Of a stretch of 9,716 bases of DNA, positions 1-7,425 are shown in pieces. This DNA is from Acidobacteriaceae bacterium. Its GTDB lineage: Bacteria > Acidobacteriota > Terriglobia > Terriglobales > Acidobacteriaceae. Position numbers and translations under genes: made by a program. The stretch spans positions 3,220 to 12,935 of the forward strand of contig PMXH01000443.1 in the NCBI GenBank assembly GCA_003165855.1. The letters run 5' to 3'. How positions within the stretch are numbered: position 1 is the first letter of the stretch; each line of letters begins with the position of its first letter. The notes under the pieces are model-generated. The model saw only the letters and a list, made by a program, of their open reading frames with translations. It was not told where the DNA came from and did no database searches.

Positions 1-2486
1 TGTTGCCTGCATCCCTGTCGTTTGGAATCCTGGCCGAAGGAACGACCAGCGCCGTGCAGACAATAACGCTCAAGAACGCGCAATCCGTCCCCCTGACGAT
101 CAGCCACATTGCCATCTCGGGAGGAACTGCTCCCGCTGATTTCGCCTGGGGCGGAAACTGTCCAGTCAGTCCAAGCTCACTGGGCGCCGGGCTGTCGTGC
201 AGCATTACCGTCACATTTAAACCCTCAGGCTTGGGCAGTCGCACGGCCTCTCTGACGGCTACCGACGGCGCTTCCAATAGCCCTCAGTCGGTCGCTCTGA
301 GCGGCACGGCGATTGCCGCCGTCGCTGTCGCCCCGGCCAGCCAGACGTTTGTCAGCCGCCTGCTGGGTACGACGAGCCCCTCCCAAACTGTCACCCTGAC
401 CAATGATCTCTCTACCAAATTGCTCATTTCCTCGGTCGTCGCCAGCGGAGATTTCACTGTGGCCAGCAACACCTGCGGTTCGAGCGTCGGCCCAGGACTG
501 AAGTGCACCGTCGGGGTGACGTTTACCCCCACCTCTGTCGGTTTGCGCCCTGGCACACTCACGATTAGCGACAACGCATTCGGAAGCCCAAGCCTGGTCG
601 CGCTCACCGGTACGGGTAGCGACCCTCAACTGAATTCCATCAGCGTGACCCCCGCACAGCCTTCGGTTTCCGCCGGCAAGACGCAGCAATTTGTGGCTAC
701 CGGTCACCTCACTAACGGCAGCACGCAGGATCTAACCCCCTTTGCCACATGGAGCTCTGCCCAGACTAACGTGGCAACCATCGCTCCGGGGGGCGTGGCC
801 ACCGGTGTGGCACCGGCCACCGCCAGCATCACCGCAACCATGGGTGCTATCAGCGGCCTGGCGGCGCTCACCGTGACGGAGACGAACTTGATCGTGGTAG
901 CGCCAGCGACCGCCTCCTTGGCTGTCGGCAAACCGCAAACATTCCAGGCCACGGGTAGCTCCACCACTGCGGGCGTCGACTGGTCGGTGACCTGTAGTGC
1001 GGGCGCATGCGGCTCCTTCACTCCAACTCATACCGCCAGCGGCAGCCTGACCACCTACACCGCGCCCTCCACCGCTCCCCTCGGCAATGCGGTTACAGTC
1101 ACGGCAACCTCCACCGCGGAAAAAACCGAATCAGCCTCGGCCACCGTTGACATCGCGAACACCATTTCGGTGATTGTTATCGGTGTTGGATTTCCCATCA
1201 GCTCCTCCGTCCAGGCCATACTGCCCTTCGTTGACGGGGTTACGATTTTTGTGAACTGGGCGGGACTGGTTAGCTCAACCGACACCACGATTTGTACCAC
1301 CGCGCCCTGCACACAAACCACCGATTTCACCTCGTACGACAAGGCGATTACAGCCTATACCAGCTCCACCTGTGGCGCCTCTCTGCGCGGCAAAGCCAGT
1401 CCCTGCATCGTGAATTTGACATTTCCACCAGTTACGGCACTCATGAGCTATAACTCGAATACTCCGGCGTGGGTCTTCTCCCAGGCCTGGGCAGACACTG
1501 TAGGCACCCCGGTTGAAGATGCCGTCTTCTGCAGCAATTACCCTCAGAACACGAGTGCTAGTCCGCTTCCACCGGTCGCTGGGATCTCCAACATTGACAC
1601 TACAAACTGCGGAAAAGCCGGAAACCAGCAGTGTACCCAGGCTACCGTGGCCACCGGCGCTCCAGCCATTTGGGAGAGACCCTATGTCACAGCGGTCAAT
1701 AACTGGCATCAGGCGATCATCCAGCACTACGCAGGTGTCACTTATCCTGCCTATCTCCGCTTAGGCGTTTCGATTGGCGGCGAAGCTGCCGTCACCTGCT
1801 CCACCATCAACAGTGTGGCGGGTACGGGTTTGGAGTCTCTGACTTCTCCTGCGAACGCGGACGGGTTGAAGGCAGCCTGGACCGGAGCGGTGGTGAATCA
1901 GATCGCCTTCAACGCCGCGCAACGTGCTCTCCTGAGTCCCGCCCCGACCTGGCAACTGATGAACACGGTCAACGAGGGCCAGCGACTGGAAGTAATGGAC
2001 GGCGATGGCGGCATTGACCCATCCTGGGCCATCATCGAGGCGGATGCCATTCTGGCAAACCAGCCTTATGCAATCGGTACCGAGGGACTGGCCAACAGCC
2101 TGCTCCAAAGCGATGTCAATAACGTCGCGAATATCACCTGCAGCGGCCCCGATTGCTGCTCTGATAACTGGTGCAACGTCCACACCCTGGTGGAAGGGAA
2201 AGTCCCAGCTATCGAGTTGCAAACGTGCAACCTGAGCGATCCGGCCGGAGGAACAAGCCACTGCCTGGACTGCATCCAGGCTGGGACCTGCACCAATGAT
2301 TCGCAGACGCTGTCGCAAGTTCTCGCCCTCTCCGCGCAACACGGCACTACTTCGCAGGAGTTATATCTGGGAGAGCTCCAATGCGCGTTTAGTCAGGCGA
2401 GTTACGTGAGTGGGTTCCCGAGCTGCACTCCGACGGTGAGCGCGGCATATGCCACCGCCATCCAGGCCCTGGCTACCGGCCAATGA
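1..2486 (+). CDS. Secreted multi-Ig protein with cysteine-rich barrel-like C-terminal domain (5' end missing)
   Basis: The frame is open at the window edge (first full codon at 3) and ends at TGA 2484-2486, so the start and any signal peptide lie upstream. Counting from base 3, residues 1-102 and 106-205 are two choice-of-anchor D/ASH-like modules, each opening with a P-A-S-x-(S/T)-F motif and ending in a x-L-(S/T)-G-T strand with a Cys pair. Residues 210-295 look like a Big_2 module (S-V-T-P-A near the start, ATWSS core), and 297-386 like another Ig fold. Residues 388-827 form a separate domain with 18 cysteines. Its pattern resembles a glycosidase-type TIM barrel: a DGVTIFVNWAGL strand, then FTSYDKAI, an RPYVTAVNNWHQAIIQHY helix and GGE at 592-594. 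E738 and E791 are other acidic candidates. The many cysteines suggest an extracytoplasmic protein. No glycosidase family can be named; the barrel call is an inference from pattern. It converges with the next gene. Confidence 0.85.
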   Translation, partial: LPASLSFGILAEGTTSAVQTITLKNAQSVPLTISHIAISGGTAPADFAWGGNCPVSPSSLGAGLSCSITVTFKPSGLGSRTASLTATDGASNSPQSVALSGTAIAAVAVAPASQTFVSRLLGTTSPSQTVTLTNDLSTKLLISSVVASGDFTVASNTCGSSVGPGLKCTVGVTFTPTSVGLRPGTLTISDNAFGSPSLVALTGTGSDPQLNSISVTPAQPSVSAGKTQQFVATGHLTNGSTQDLTPFATWSSAQTNVATIAPGGVATGVAPATASITATMGAISGLAALTVTETNLIVVAPATASLAVGKPQTFQATGSSTTAGVDWSVTCSAGACGSFTPTHTASGSLTTYTAPSTAPLGNAVTVTATSTAEKTESASATVDIANTISVIVIGVGFPISSSVQAILPFVDGVTIFVNWAGLVSSTDTTICTTAPCTQTTDFTSYDKAITAYTSSTCGASLRGKASPCIVNLTFPPVTALMSYNSNTPAWVFSQAWADTVGTPVEDAVFCSNYPQNTSASPLPPVAGISNIDTTNCGKAGNQQCTQATVATGAPAIWERPYVTAVNNWHQAIIQHYAGVTYPAYLRLGVSIGGEAAVTCSTINSVAGTGLESLTSPANADGLKAAWTGAVVNQIAFNAAQRALLSPAPTWQLMNTVNEGQRLEVMDGDGGIDPSWAIIEADAILANQPYAIGTEGLANSLLQSDVNNVANITCSGPDCCSDNWCNVHTLVEGKVPAIELQTCNLSDPAGGTSHCLDCIQAGTCTNDSQTLSQVLALSAQHGTTSQELYLGELQCAFSQASYVSGFPSCTPTVSAAYATAIQALATGQ

Positions 2487-2522
2487 AAATGAAGCGGCCG
2501 CTCACTTCCGGAACGGGCGCGC

Positions 2523-5099
2523 TTATTGCACGGTTTCCTGAAACGTTACGGAACTTATGTTAGTGACGGAAGCCGTAATGCTAACCGCACCGCTCTGCGA
2601 CCCAGTCGTGTAACTTACGCTGGCCTGTCCGTTGGAGCCAGTGCTTACGGAAGTTGGAGAGAACACGCCTCCCGCGCCATTATCGGAGAAGCCCACGCTC
2701 ACTCCCGCCACCGGGTTCCCGTAGGTATCCGTGACTTCGACTACCAACGGGTTCGTCAACTGAGTATTCGGCGGCCCCGTTTGATTATTTCCAGAAACGA
2801 TTGTCTGCGACGCCGGACTTCCCGCCACGCCCGTCTCTCGGATATGGACTGCGAAGGTCGAGTACGAGGCTGTCACGTTAACTGTTCCCGCCTTGTCGGG
2901 CAGTGTATAGGAAACTGTAGCCGTCCCGGTTGCGCTGGTATAAACCGTATTGGCTGAGAAACTGCCTCCCGGTGCGCTGAAAGTAACCGGCAGTCCGGGC
3001 ACACCGTTGCCGTACTGGTCCTTAAGTTTCACCACGATGGGCTGAGGCAAAGGCGAACCCGCTGTGCCCGTCTGATTTCCACCGGAGACCGTAACTATGC
3101 TGGTCGGTGATCCAGCAATTGCGGTCTCTGTAAGAGAGGCCGTGAGATAGTTCGTTGCCGTAGCCTTAAGGGTCAAAGACTCCGCCTTGGTCGGCAGTGT
3201 ATAAGTCGTGTAAGCCGTTCCGGTGCTGTCGGTCATGGAGCTCGGGCTGCCGAACGTCCCAGTCTTGCCGCCGCTGAAATTCACCGTAACGTTGGCCACG
3301 CCCACTCCCAGACTGTTTACAGCTTGCACCGCGAGGGTTACAGGCAAGGTGGTTCCTACCGTTCCGCTCTGGTTATTGCCTGCGGTGCCCTTCAGAAACG
3401 GAAGCAAACCAAACGCCTCTAACTGTGTGTTCGCTCCGACGTAAACTTTTCCGTTGGCAACGATTGGAGTGGCAAAGTGGGCAGTCACTCCCAACGGGTC
3501 ACGGCTCTTGACTTGTTCGGAGTTGTACAACATGGTGAGGCTCGTGGCGTCAAAACCATACAGCGTCTCCTGGTTAGGATTAATCACGGCCCACAGAATC
3601 CCGTTAGTGGGCCCGTTCGACGATATCAGCGGAACCGCCCCCGAATACACTCGGGGCGTACTCACGGTAGGAGTCGTCGAGAGCAGCCCATTGCTCAAAG
3701 TGAATCCCTTGATCATGTCGGCGTAAGCCGCAAAGTACACGACGATATTGGTGCCGTTATTCCAATACGCAGGGGTGCTGTAAACCAGCCCCAACCCAGT
3801 TACGCACTCCACCGCGCTGCAACTGGGCATCGTCGCGTCGTATTCACCCATGCTGCCATCGTCGATATCCACAAGATAGATGGTGCCACCCTTTCCTGCC
3901 TCCACCAGCAAAGGATCGGGGCTCGCCTGCGGCGGCAGCAGCATAACCCCCCCCGATCCCAGGTCCACGTCGTTGTCACCCAGGTAGGCCTGGTTGTAAG
4001 GAGTGAAATAATCCTCCAGATCTATCGCTCCGGGCGTTCCGGGAGTGTAAGTCATTTGAAGAATGCTGTCTCCCAGGTCGGGCCCGCCGGTGTCGAAGTC
4101 GAATACTCCGTTCGCTGTGGCCAAAAACACATTACCGTTGCCGTCGCCCGCCGGCCCGTCGCCGCTCATCCAGACGTTATTTCCCCAAGCCTGGTTCGGA
4201 GCAAAGGGGAAATCGGCAAGCTGCTGCAATGTCCCGGAGACGATGCCGGAATCCATGGCAAACATCCATCCAATGGAGGTAAGGTCACAACCGTTCGAGC
4301 CGAACGCCACATACACGACATTATTCTGCAGCAGCAGCCCTGGGCGCTGGTACTGCTTTGGTGCGGGGAAATTAATGGCTGTGCCATTGGGCGCAACATA
4401 GTTCTGATCAATGATCGGCACCGGACCCCCAAACTGCTCCGCGCCGCTCGTGATGTCCAGCGCGTGCAGGTTGAAGTTGTAACCCGGATTCGTTTTGGCG
4501 ACAACGTACAAAGTGCCGGCCGCACCGTTGGCGCCCGCCGTCAGGTTGATGGCCGGCGTTCCCATGATGCCCACTTCACTGAACCCGTCCTCATAGCACC
4601 CTTGTTGCGCAATTGGCACCGACGTCCCCAGGTTGACAGTCCACAGCGGTATCGGGCTGTTCGGATTATTATCCGCATCGAAAGCGTAAACGCTGTTGTG
4701 TTGCGTGGTGACATAGACGACGTTGTAGTTGTTTCCACCGATGGATACGTTCGGCACGTAAAGCGGCTGGCTCACCACAAGGCCGTCTACAGGGTAGGAA
4801 AATAATTTTCCAAACTGCGTCGAATTGACGTTGCCAGGTGTCAGAAGCGTCTCGGTCTGGTATAGCCCGCTCCGCGTGGCATCCGCGTGATATGTCAGAA
4901 CCGGCGTCTGCCCGCTCAACGGGAATGGGTGCAACGCCCCGGCCAGCAACACCAGCGCAGGACACAGCTTCCGGAGGAAACGCACACCGCGCCCCTGGGA
5001 CGCGGCTAAACCGTAACCTGACCCGGGACCTGGATTGCACCCGCCGGGAGCGGGCTCTTCCAGAGATCCCCTCAACGCTTCACCTATGCGGTTTTTCAT
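2523..5099 (-). CDS. Secreted PQQ-type beta-propeller protein with three C-terminal Big_1-like repeats
   Basis: 858 aa. The chosen start is ATG at 5099, preceded by GGAG (5106-5109) with a 6-nt spacer; the open frame further upstream runs into the predicted promoter. Residues 42-64 are a signal peptide (LRK, hydrophobic LVLLAGAL, ending S-G-Q) after an unusually long 41-residue leader. A GTG at 4985, preceded by AGGGG, would begin right at the signal peptide and is a real alternative (820 aa). Residues about 65-565 are a quinoprotein-like propeller: YHADATRSG, NVVYVTTQHNSVYAFDADN, EVGIMGTPAI, TLYVVAKT and TIYLVDIDDG blade strands. Known proteins of this type are secreted and often lack proven PQQ or metal ligands, so enzyme activity is not shown. 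Residues about 566-661, 662-758 and 759-858 are three invasin/Big_1-like repeats, each with a (G/S)NNQ-(T/S)-G start and a (Q/T)YGN-G-V-like core. There is no C-terminal sorting signal. It is transcribed alone, divergent from the Asp-box gene. Confidence 0.88.
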   Translation of the reverse strand: MKNRIGEALRGSLEEPAPGGCNPGPGSGYGLAASQGRGVRFLRKLCPALVLLAGALHPFPLSGQTPVLTYHADATRSGLYQTETLLTPGNVNSTQFGKLFSYPVDGLVVSQPLYVPNVSIGGNNYNVVYVTTQHNSVYAFDADNNPNSPIPLWTVNLGTSVPIAQQGCYEDGFSEVGIMGTPAINLTAGANGAAGTLYVVAKTNPGYNFNLHALDITSGAEQFGGPVPIIDQNYVAPNGTAINFPAPKQYQRPGLLLQNNVVYVAFGSNGCDLTSIGWMFAMDSGIVSGTLQQLADFPFAPNQAWGNNVWMSGDGPAGDGNGNVFLATANGVFDFDTGGPDLGDSILQMTYTPGTPGAIDLEDYFTPYNQAYLGDNDVDLGSGGVMLLPPQASPDPLLVEAGKGGTIYLVDIDDGSMGEYDATMPSCSAVECVTGLGLVYSTPAYWNNGTNIVVYFAAYADMIKGFTLSNGLLSTTPTVSTPRVYSGAVPLISSNGPTNGILWAVINPNQETLYGFDATSLTMLYNSEQVKSRDPLGVTAHFATPIVANGKVYVGANTQLEAFGLLPFLKGTAGNNQSGTVGTTLPVTLAVQAVNSLGVGVANVTVNFSGGKTGTFGSPSSMTDSTGTAYTTYTLPTKAESLTLKATATNYLTASLTETAIAGSPTSIVTVSGGNQTGTAGSPLPQPIVVKLKDQYGNGVPGLPVTFSAPGGSFSANTVYTSATGTATVSYTLPDKAGTVNVTASYSTFAVHIRETGVAGSPASQTIVSGNNQTGPPNTQLTNPLVVEVTDTYGNPVAGVSVGFSDNGAGGVFSPTSVSTGSNGQASVSYTTGSQSGAVSITASVTNISSVTFQETVQ

Positions 5100-5105
5100 C
5101 GATCG

Positions 5106-5109
5106 CTCC
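5106..5109 (-). promoter_or_regulatory. Ribosome binding site deciding the ATG-5099 start
   Basis: On the minus strand GGAG lies 6 nt before ATG 5099. It supports this start over the longer open frame, whose first codon falls in the -35 box. It does not rule out initiation at GTG 4985. Confidence 0.6.
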
Positions 5110-5208
5110 AGTTTTGCTTGGAACGTTGACTTGCGGTTAACAGTCTGGCCGGTGGGGGGAGACAGCTGTTTCCGAATACAAAAGGGGCCCGTACAATTCG
5201 TCCGCAGG

Positions 5209-5237
5209 ATTATCCGCCCATACAATCCGTTAGTCAA
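5209..5237 (-). promoter_or_regulatory. Sigma70-type promoter for the PQQ-propeller gene
   Basis: Reading the minus strand, -35 is TTGACT (5237-5232, 5 of 6 to consensus) and -10 is GATAAT (5214-5209, 5 of 6), with an exact 17-bp spacer. The predicted transcript start is near 5202, giving a leader of about 100 nt to ATG 5099. A perfect 12-bp tandem repeat ends 4 bp upstream of the -35 box, suggesting regulated expression. Confidence 0.65.
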
Positions 5238-5241
5238 CCAC

Positions 5242-5265
5242 TAGTTTCGCACTTAGTTTCGCACT
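5242..5265 (-). repeat. Perfect tandem 12-bp repeat upstream of a -35 box (candidate operator)
   Basis: On the plus strand tagtttcgcact occurs twice, back to back (5242-5253 and 5254-5265). On the minus strand this reads as two AGTGCGAAACTA units ending 4 bp before the TTGACT -35 box, about -40 to -63 from the predicted start. Direct repeats spaced about one helical turn apart at this place are typical of activator sites, for example for OmpR/PhoB-type regulators. No regulator gene is in the window; the regulatory role is an inference. Confidence 0.6.
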
Positions 5266-5317
5266 ATCAGTCAGTGAGTTTCATAGCGGGAACGATGCCA
5301 GTTCGATTGCAGCTACG

Positions 5318-5438
5318 GTAGTGGGTCACCTTGAATCTGTTTTGAAACGGCGCGGCTTCAGCCGCGCCGCAAATGCCGCAAAATCAATCGCGGTTTTATA
5401 GCCGCTGCGGGGAGACGTTTTTCAAGATAACCCACTAC
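5318..5438. repeat. 121-bp MITE/REP-like palindromic element with 18-bp terminal inverted repeats
   Basis: The left end gtagtgggtcaccttgaa (5318-5335) and right end ttcaagataacccactac (5421-5438) are inverted repeats matching at 16 of 18 positions; both mismatches are transitions. Inside is a perfect 9-bp GC-rich hairpin (5348-5369), followed by further GCGG/CCGC-rich sequence. It has no ORF. The flanks show no clear target duplication. It sits between two divergent promoters, so it is not a gene-end terminator. It resembles dispersed palindromes in acidobacterial genomes, from memory and not verified. A structured RNA or DNA-level regulatory element is the alternative. Confidence 0.6.
5348..5369. 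repeat. Perfect 9-bp stem with TTCA loop inside the 121-bp element
   Basis: The arms are cggcgcggc (5348-5356) and gccgcgccg (5361-5369) around ttca. No T tract follows on either strand, and the place is a divergent intergenic region, so a rho-independent terminator is unlikely. A second hairpin with a TTCA loop lies at 7398-7417. Confidence 0.8.
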
Positions 5439-5457
5439 GTGCGCAACAATCTGCATG

Positions 5458-5486
5458 TTGACAAACGGTAGATACAATTCTACAGT
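5458..5486 (+). promoter_or_regulatory. Sigma70-type promoter for the Asp-box propeller gene
   Basis: The -35 is a perfect TTGACA (5458-5463), the spacer is 17 bp, and the -10 is TACAGT (5481-5486, 4 of 6). The predicted start is near 5493, about 98 nt before ATG 5591. An overlapping TACAAT (5473-5478) is a better -10 by sequence but has no -35 at the right distance. The -35 starts 20 bp after the right end of the 121-bp element. Confidence 0.55.
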
Positions 5487-5590
5487 TATGCGCCCCCAGT
5501 TCTTCCGCTGTGGAGGAAGGACAATCCCCGATACGCATTCTGACGTTCAGCCCGAATTACTCTGAGCAAGACAAGAGGAATGGAGAACCT

Positions 5591-7297
5591 ATGAACAAGG
5601 GAACACGCACCCTCGGTTGGTTGCGCATATGTCTGGCTATGTTGCCACTCGTCGCGCTGGGCCGCGCTCAAACCACTCAATCGCCCTTGGAAAGTCTGCC
5701 CTACTCCCCGAGCATGCTGGCGGCGCGAGCGATCCGCGCGGGTAGAATCCAGCCGCGATCGGCGAACCTACCCTTGAAGGGAAAACTGTTGACGTGCTCT
5801 CCGGGACCCTGCGTCATGCCTACATCGCAGGCATCGCCCGCCAGCGATGTGGGTCCCGTAAACACAACTCCGCTCGTCGCTCGTCCTCAAAGCATGAGTG
5901 TTTTGATCTCAGGGGCCAACGACTACAACTGCCCCAACCAACTGGGTTTCTACATTACGGCCAATACCGGGTCGAGCTGGAATCAGACCTGCATGGCTCT
6001 TGCACCCGGAGCCTCGGGCGGCGACGGTGGTCCGGGGGTTGGTTTCGACACCAAAGGCAATGCCTACGTCAGTGGCATTGAGTCCCTCCCCAGCGGTGCC
6101 ACCGAGGTCGTCTTCGAGACATCCAGCAACGAGGGATCCAGTTGGAGCGCCGCCCAGGTTGCAGTCACGCCACTGTTCACCGGCGGAATACTGGACGCCG
6201 ATTACCTCGCGATTGACACCAATCCCGGCAGCCCCTTCCTGAACTGCGTCTACATCTCCACCTCTCAGTTTGATGCCTCCAATGACAGCACCATCGCCGT
6301 TGCCCATTCCTGCGACGCAGGCGCGACCTGGACCAACCTACAGGTGGATGGCCTGCAAATCGCAACCAAGACCGTCGACCAGTTTAGCAACCTGACCATC
6401 CAGGACAACGGTACGGTCTATGTCAGTTGGATGCGCTGCCCCGAGACGAACCGGAGTGGCAGTTGCGGTGGCACCCTGGCCAGCATGCTCATCTCGCATT
6501 CCGCCGATGGTGGCACTACTTGGTCCACTCCCGTCATCATGGCCAAGGCTCATCTGGCTCCCAGTACCTGCGGCGCGTTCTTTGGCTGCTTGCCCAACAC
6601 AAAGGAGCCCTTGACCAACATCCCCGTCATCTCGGTGGATAACTCCACTCGCCAACATAAGGGCAACCTCTATGCCATTATGTACAACTACAGCTCGACT
6701 GCCAAACAATTGCAGGTCCAGGTCATAACTTCGCGCAATGGCGGAACTACCTGGGGGCTGCCGGTATTAGTCGCTCCCACCTCACTCGGCGACGAGTTTT
6801 TCCCCTGGGTGATGGTGAACAGCATCGGAAAAATCGGCGCCACCTGGCTTGATCGTCGCAACGATCCAGCCAATGTAAGTTACCAGGCGTATTCCGCTCT
6901 CTGCCACAACGGCGGTCAACTCTTCGGCGCCACCGGCACCCTCGACACCAGCGGAACCGCAGCTACCTGGGTGGCTGGGGACCAGTTCGGCGACCTGACC
7001 GATGGTGACGCCATCACCATCAACGGCGTCACCTACACGGTTGCCACCGTCAATTCGGTCTCTTCGATCACCTTAACCAGCAGTGCGGGCACGCAGACGG
7101 ATGTCACCTTCACCGGGTATTCGAATGCCGCTCTCACCCCCAACTTGTCGAATCCCGCCAACGACGGCTTTGGCGGCACTTTCATGGGCGATTACACCGG
7201 CAACTACTTCCAGGGTCACACCATCTTTGCTTCCTGGATGGATAGCAGCAATGGATCCACGATGGTTGATCTGGCCGGCGGCTATGTCGTGGAGTGA
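5591..7297 (+). CDS. Secreted sialidase-superfamily (Asp-box/BNR) beta-propeller protein with an inserted domain
   Basis: 568 aa. ATG 5591 has GGAG (5582-5585) 5 nt upstream and begins a clean signal peptide (MNKGTRTLGW, hydrophobic LAMLPLVALG, likely cleavage after GRA at residue 26), so it is preferred over the longer frame starting at GTG 5510. Five Asp boxes (S/T-x-D/N-x-G-x-T/S-W) are seen at 123-130, 178-185, 240-247, 304-311 and 381-388. A degenerate sixth (C-H-N-G-G-Q-L-F) is at 438-445, which fits a six-bladed propeller. Residues about 446-512 are an extra module (TWVAGDQFGDLTDGDAI, then ITINGVTYTV and ITLTSSAGT strands) between the sixth box and the NPANDGFGGTFMGDYTG closing segment. 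A typical sialidase FRIP motif and arginine triad are not evident, so sialidase activity should not be assumed. It has no Ig module and is transcribed alone. Confidence 0.88.
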   Translation: MNKGTRTLGWLRICLAMLPLVALGRAQTTQSPLESLPYSPSMLAARAIRAGRIQPRSANLPLKGKLLTCSPGPCVMPTSQASPASDVGPVNTTPLVARPQSMSVLISGANDYNCPNQLGFYITANTGSSWNQTCMALAPGASGGDGGPGVGFDTKGNAYVSGIESLPSGATEVVFETSSNEGSSWSAAQVAVTPLFTGGILDADYLAIDTNPGSPFLNCVYISTSQFDASNDSTIAVAHSCDAGATWTNLQVDGLQIATKTVDQFSNLTIQDNGTVYVSWMRCPETNRSGSCGGTLASMLISHSADGGTTWSTPVIMAKAHLAPSTCGAFFGCLPNTKEPLTNIPVISVDNSTRQHKGNLYAIMYNYSSTAKQLQVQVITSRNGGTTWGLPVLVAPTSLGDEFFPWVMVNSIGKIGATWLDRRNDPANVSYQAYSALCHNGGQLFGATGTLDTSGTAATWVAGDQFGDLTDGDAITINGVTYTVATVNSVSSITLTSSAGTQTDVTFTGYSNAALTPNLSNPANDGFGGTFMGDYTGNYFQGHTIFASWMDSSNGSTMVDLAGGYVVE

Positions 7298-7308
7298 ACC
7301 GTGTGGGT

Positions 7309-7345
7309 CGGACACTCTAGTCCGCCGCCTTTGACTTTGCTTTTG
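7309..7345 (+). terminator. Possible weak terminator after the Asp-box gene
   Basis: A 5-bp stem CGGAC/GTCCG (7309-7313 and 7320-7324, 6-nt loop) begins 12 bp after the stop codon. It is followed by T-rich sequence (tttgactttgctttt), but not by an unbroken T run. The stem is short, so this is tentative; it may instead be part of a dispersed repeat that includes the hexamer tract. Confidence 0.3.
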
Positions 7346-7370
7346 AACCTGATTTTGCATTCGCTTTCGA
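7329..7370. repeat. Degenerate hexanucleotide tandem repeat (about 7 units)
   Basis: In register: CTTTGA, CTTTGC, TTTTGA, ACCTGA, TTTTGC, ATTCGC, TTTCGA. The loose consensus is (C/T/A)TTTG(A/C) with period 6. It lies between a short hairpin (7309-7324) and a longer one (about 7390-7425), outside any supported gene. Confidence 0.5.
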
Positions 7371-7389
7371 CACCGGGTCGCACTTGATT

Positions 7390-7425
7390 TTGGGTGGCGC
7401 AGCGGTTCACCGCTGCGTGCCCCCA
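7390..7425. repeat. GC-rich hairpin with TTCA loop
   Basis: A perfect 8-bp stem CGCAGCGG/CCGCTGCG (7398-7405 and 7410-7417) has loop TTCA. After a G-T wobble and two mismatches the pairing resumes (TTGGG 7390-7394 with CCCAA 7421-7425). There is no T tract. The loop matches that of the hairpin at 5348-5369, suggesting a related dispersed palindrome. Confidence 0.55.

Noticed and set aside
225..707. 160-codon minus-strand ORF opposite the Ig modules of the first gene
   Set aside because: Low-complexity Gly/Arg/Ala-rich translation antisense to well-defined ASH-like modules; a shadow frame.
2487..2522. Possible bidirectional terminator in the 36-bp gap between the convergent genes
   Set aside because: It contains the palindrome agcggccgct, but there is no stable stem-loop followed by a T run on either strand.
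3477..4805. 442-codon ORF on the plus strand opposite the PQQ-propeller gene
   Set aside because: It is antisense to a clear propeller protein, is rich in Arg, His and Val with no domain or signal peptide, and has no ribosome binding site. It is a codon-bias shadow.
5488..5565. 25-codon ATG ORF in the leader of the Asp-box gene, overlapping a GGAGGAAGG sequence (5512-5520)
   Set aside because: The predicted transcript start (about 5493) lies after its ATG and it has no ribosome binding site. The GGAGGAAGG has no usable start codon within normal spacing. A leader peptide cannot be supported.
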